Assembly: GCA_019637795.1 (NCBI GenBank)
Contig: JAHBUY010000001.1
Span: 889,001 to 953,000, forward strand
From: a bacterium
Lineage (GTDB): Bacteria; Desulfobacterota; Binatia; HRBIN30; CADEER01
Length of the DNA: 64,000 bases
Direction: 5' to 3'
A model generated the notes under the pieces. The model saw only the letters and a list, made by a program, of their open reading frames with translations, was not told the DNA's origin and did no database searches. Below are positions 61,901 to 64,000 of the stretch, piece after piece. Position 1 is the first letter of the stretch, and each line of letters opens with the position of its first letter. A program made the position numbers and the translations under genes.

Positions 61901-62315
61901 GAATGACCGCGCTGCGGAGGGGCTGCACGCGTCTCGTCTGGACTCGCAGGCCGTCGCCGATGCACGCGCGATCACCGACTATCGGCGCCGCCTCGTCGAA
62001 GCGGAGGCAGAGCTCGCCGAGGCCGACGCGTGTCACGATCTCGGCCGCAAGGAACGGCTGCAACAGGAAATCGAGATGCTGCTCGACCACCTGAAGGAAC
62101 GGATGCGAGCGCACCGCCACCCGCACGCCTCCGGAGGTCTCGAAACCATGCGCAACACCGTCACCAAGACGCTGCGCCGCCAGTTGGTGACGATCCAGCG
62201 GGAGCACCCGGCGCTCGGGCATCACCTGTTGTGCGCCGTACGCATCGGCATGTGGTGCAGCTACCGCCCGGAGACCATCATCCACTGGGATCTGGGAACG
62301 GATCAGGGCACCTGA
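58938..62315 (+). CDS. large AAA/TPR signal-transduction ATPase (BREX-unrelated, AfsR-like regulator)
   Basis: A 1125-residue protein. The N-terminal AAA_16-type ATPase has Walker A GGEAGIGKT (47-54) and Walker B VIVLDDLQWADVP (about 165). A long TPR-like helical region follows (about 420-900). The C-terminal domain (FWTLTYRGTLSRVRNSKGLH, YLAMLLREPGREWHVTDFV, about 935-970) is a compact alpha/beta unit found at the ends of many STAND regulators. The chain ends with a basic helical segment (EMLLDHLKERMRAHRH, TVTKTLRRQLVTIQREHPAL) that may bind DNA. No LuxR HTH is visible. It immediately precedes the cupin-cyclase gene, on opposite strand. Start at MVSSHSVVSV just before the domain; longer in-frame reading is Arg-rich. 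Confidence 0.85.
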   Translation: MVSSHSVVSVQTNREPLFIGREAEIAELGAALARAAAGCGQVVLIGGEAGIGKTALVARATRELRPGDEGSAPLLLWGRCWEGDGAPPFWPWSHALRHYIVDRDLADLEDELGDGAVEIARIVPQLRRRFRAVADVGESDTEPARVRLFDHFTGFLRLASATQPLVIVLDDLQWADVPSLRLLEFVAREIADSPIAILGTYRDTDIGPGSRVSHSLGALTREPVTVRLVLSGLDAGECARVVDRIAGVEVSPRVAAAIHARTNGNPLYICEIVRWLASEGSLAAAEDSQMWTRSVPAGLAQVIGRRLEPLGADAGAVLEVAALIGPLFDLDTLCAVCVRVSTVGAGDVAAHLDRAAAAGLVGAGSDGAGQLAFTHALIADVVRSRIGPIRRRQLHAEIVAQLEGSGAVSADRLAALAWHASEAGPGYAARAYRYACRAGDAAAERGAFEDAARFYEAALRTVVAGDVGMASERIHLLEALANARRAAGSLSESRPLYAEVAGEALRTGAHDRLTRAVLALAHVVPEYGRSDPNTSLWLDTALRHVGNGDPVLRSRLLARSAMELWSVDYHRAGAMAREALDLALRANDANAIAYAYYARFGGDLDIDRAAAGAAMLAAGERAGDLELIAEARIQRLRSFLEVGDAGAVGVEIVALQDLAGRSRRPRHQWLAQMSQASWLITQGQFDAGEETALRAQRFGERAEEPNAAQILAAQVAQIRDRQGRLEEIMPVVEAVVAERGEVPAWRAGLAYGYARLGRMEEASAAFAAIMDRDEVLARRDNSWMVMMHYLACAAGEIGDRRRAAVVYGLLQPYSGRNIVDDNSCYGPADYALARLALVLDDAAAAARHFEGALRVSRSTLAFPALAEAQAEYGAWLARDGGDAERAGDLLRAAHRTADRLGMHALAARTAAAIPVSAPGSAATEAEDVTATSDRPTFRRDGDFWTLTYRGTLSRVRNSKGLHYLAMLLREPGREWHVTDFVAQAALAANDRAAEGLHASRLDSQAVADARAITDYRRRLVEAEAELAEADACHDLGRKERLQQEIEMLLDHLKERMRAHRHPHASGGLETMRNTVTKTLRRQLVTIQREHPALGHHLLCAVRIGMWCSYRPETIIHWDLGTDQGT

Positions 62316-62754
62316 GACGCGTCGCGCCGCGGTCTCCCGGATCGGCGGCTGCGTGAAGGGGAACGCCGCCGCGGGCGGTTCAGCGCGCGAAGAGGATCTC
62401 CGTGTCGACCCGGCGGGTAGGCGGTATGAGGTGGCGCCTCGATGGAACCAGCCAGCTCGGACCTCCCGGCGCGATCGCCCCCACGCGCGTGCAGCGGTCG
62501 GCCGCGGGTCGTGCGACGATCGCAGGGTCGAAAATGGGCACCCCGACTGGCCCCGCTGAGGACGAGGGCCACGGCGCGGCGGGGAGCGGAGCATCGATCC
62601 GAGACGGTTGAGGCCCCGCTGCAGCTCCTTGACCGCGTCACCCTGATCGGGGCGGTGCGGGTAGTTACCACGTGTGCTCGTGAGCGAAGTCTGGCGAGGA
62701 GAGATGGGAGCCGTACCCTTGCCGGCCTCACACACAACGGCAGGAACTGCGCGC
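62316..62754. other. gene-free stretch carrying rearranged repeat halves
   Basis: About 440 bp between convergent genes without a convincing gene. It holds CACCCCGACTGGCCCCGCTG with AGGACGAGGGCCACGGCGCG (62538-62577) and, about 100 bp later, GTGCTCGTGAGCGAAGTCT (62671-62689). These are the two halves of the repeat at 56.5 kb in swapped order. The rest is GC-rich and nondescript. Confidence 0.55.
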
Positions 62755-63621
62755 TCAGGTCTCGCGACGGCCGCGCTGGAGCGCGTAGATGGGACGGGTG
62801 CCGCTCAGGCCCCTGAGAGCGTGCTCGCCGCGCGGCTCGAGCGAGAAGCCCGCGCCGTCGAGCAGGTCGTGGGTCGTGCCGGAGACGAGAACCTCGCCCG
62901 GGCCGGCGAGGGCGGCGACCCGGGCCGCGGCATGGACACCGACGCCTCGCGGCTGCCCGCCGACGATCTCCACCTCGGTGGTGTGGAGGCCGACACGGAC
63001 GCGGATTCCGAGCGGCTCGACCGCCGGATCCATGCCGGCCGCGGCCCGGACCGCTTTCGCGGCCCCGTCGAACAGCACCAGGAACCCGTCGCCGGTCGCC
63101 GCCATCTCGCGGCCGCGGAAGCGGTCGACCACGGCGCGGATCCGCTCGTTGTGCTCGCGGACCAGCCGGGCCCACGCGTGATCGCCGAGCCGCTCCAACA
63201 TCTCGGTCGACCCGACGATGTCGCTGAAGAGGACGGTCGCCAGGACGCGATCGCCGAACTGCTCCGGGGCGAGCCCGAAATTGTGCGCGCTCGCCACCTC
63301 GATCGACTCCCAGGGGGCGTCGCCGATGACCTCGACGTCGTGCCCGGGCGGAATCTCGTACCCCTCGCCCGCGGTGATGACGAGGCGCGTGCCGTCGTAC
63401 ATGGTCACGCGCAGCGTGCCGGAGATCGCATACCCGACGTGTCGGTTCTCACAGGCGCTCGTGTGCACGGTGGGCGCGACGTCGTGCGACCAGCGCCAGC
63501 CGGGCCGGAGAAGGAAGCGGCCGATGGCGGTCTCGTCGAGCTGGATGACTTCGACGCGTCCGCTCGGGAACGTCCGTACTTCGTCCGGCGTCGCGAAACT
63601 CTTGCACTGCAGTCGAGGCAT
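62755..63621 (-). CDS. cupin-fused class III nucleotide cyclase homologue
   Basis: A 288-residue soluble protein in two halves. The N-terminal cupin-like barrel (about 25-110) has HVGYAISGTLRVTMYDG and ITAGEGYEIPPGHDVEV. The C-terminal class III cyclase domain (about 128-285) has metal Asp in LFSDIVGST (D134), GDGFLVLF (D178) and VHAAARVAALAGPGEVLVSG. The position that is Lys in most adenylate cyclases (K-T-x-G-D) is Ala here (AATGD), and the usual VNxAAR is VHAAAR, so substrate choice or activity is in doubt. The fusion suggests a small-ligand sensor controlling cyclic-nucleotide output. A clear ATG start. Confidence 0.85.
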   Translation of the reverse strand: MPRLQCKSFATPDEVRTFPSGRVEVIQLDETAIGRFLLRPGWRWSHDVAPTVHTSACENRHVGYAISGTLRVTMYDGTRLVITAGEGYEIPPGHDVEVIGDAPWESIEVASAHNFGLAPEQFGDRVLATVLFSDIVGSTEMLERLGDHAWARLVREHNERIRAVVDRFRGREMAATGDGFLVLFDGAAKAVRAAAGMDPAVEPLGIRVRVGLHTTEVEIVGGQPRGVGVHAAARVAALAGPGEVLVSGTTHDLLDGAGFSLEPRGEHALRGLSGTRPIYALQRGRRET

Positions 63622-63730
63622 GCGGTTCGTCCTTCCCGCCGCTCGAGCCGACGGCGGATGTGGGATGCGGTGTCGTCCCGCCGCCGTCGCGCCGGCGATT
63701 CGCGGCGCGGCGGCAGCGGATGTGCCCGCG

Positions 63731-64000
63731 TCACGCGACCGAATGGCTCAACCACTCGTCGAGCCGCGTCGGGCCCACGTACGGTGCGTCTCCGGGAACC
63801 AGGCTGCCGTCGTTCACCGCCAGGCCGAAGTAGGAGGCGCTCGCGTCGGCGGTCACGCTCCGTCCGTCGTGCCTGGCGCGCAGGTAGCGGCGGACGAAGT
63901 CGTCCATGCGGATGCGCTCCGGGCCCGCGATCTCGACGATGCCGTTGACGGGGGTGCCGAGCGCGACCTCGGCCAGCGCGGCGGCGACGTCGTTCGACAC
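63731..64000 (-). CDS. 3' end of an NAD(P)-binding (NmrA/SDR-like) protein gene
   Basis: The last 89 codons of a gene that starts beyond the right edge. The segment VAAALAEVALGTPVNGIVEI, AGPERIRMDDFVRRYL and SLVPGDAPYVGPTRLDEWL matches the C-terminal part of NAD(P)H-binding atypical SDR/NmrA proteins. The GTG codon at the edge is internal, not the start. Reaction unknown. Confidence 0.7.
   Translation of the reverse strand: MSNDVAAALAEVALGTPVNGIVEIAGPERIRMDDFVRRYLRARHDGRSVTADASASYFGLAVNDGSLVPGDAPYVGPTRLDEWLSHSVA

Overview
The window is very GC-rich bacterial DNA (by eye about 70 percent G+C), with tightly packed genes, many ATGA/GTGA stop-start overlaps and several GTG starts. Three things point to an uncultured soil or groundwater bacterium of the old deltaproteobacterial grade, most likely Candidatus Binatota: secreted proteins with paired Ca-loop repeats (CVGDCDGDGTVTINELI type), long Thr/Pro linkers (TATRT, DTPTNTPT) and a Myxococcus-type cysteine repeat (CDDGNMVNGDGCNNDC). 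The phylum is an inference from protein style; there is no rRNA or tRNA in the window to confirm it.

Left part (1-18.3 kb): mostly solitary housekeeping and detoxification genes. They include three glutathione transferases, a PLD-like protein, a split chromate transporter, an ATP-grasp-like protein, a HugZ-like flavin/heme protein, a BASS-type symporter, an alpha/beta hydrolase and a three-gene operon (DUF3604 protein, parvulin-type isomerase, small membrane protein). A methyltransferase, a secreted beta-helix protein and citrate synthase follow. A 150-bp tandem repeat sits at 15.2-15.8 kb.

Centre (18.4-44.5 kb): a bifunctional penicillin-binding protein with an enlarged transpeptidase region, two secreted low-complexity proteins, an Lhr-type helicase and a LOG-family nucleotidase. 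Then come a complete tungstate ABC importer (substrate-binding protein, permease, ATPase with TOBE domain), Cu/Zn superoxide dismutase, a DsbA-like protein, a beta-lactamase-fold hydrolase coupled to an MFS transporter, an ECF41-type sigma factor facing a small membrane protein, and a four-gene MacB-like ABC exporter (ATPase, two FtsX-like permeases, adaptor). Two orphan sensor kinases flank an M20 dipeptidase at 42.6-48.3 kb.

Right part (48.3-64 kb): an aldehyde dehydrogenase, a MOSC protein and a nitroreductase run on one strand. They are followed by a scarred accessory zone (about 50.8-58.7 kb): a Phd/RelE-type toxin-antitoxin pair, decayed sequence, a complete IS3-like element flanked by 15-bp direct repeats and inserted at the last codons of an EF-hand-repeat gene, a truncated nitroreductase copy, a lipoprotein and a class C beta-lactamase-like secreted protein. 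The window closes with a large AAA/TPR regulator, a cupin-nucleotide cyclase fusion and the 3' end of an NAD(P)-binding protein gene.

The most interesting points are: (1) two divergent promoter-like sites of the same ECF41 form (TGTCAC[A/G]-N16-GGTC) between the sigma factor gene and a small membrane protein gene, which suggests an ECF41 circuit with an unusual output gene; (2) the IS insertion with 15-bp direct repeats that recreates GCIQ-stop; (3) the cupin-cyclase fusion in which the usual substrate-selecting lysine is alanine; and (4) a surface-protein style combining a Cys repeat, a Thr/Pro stalk and an Arg-terminated membrane anchor.
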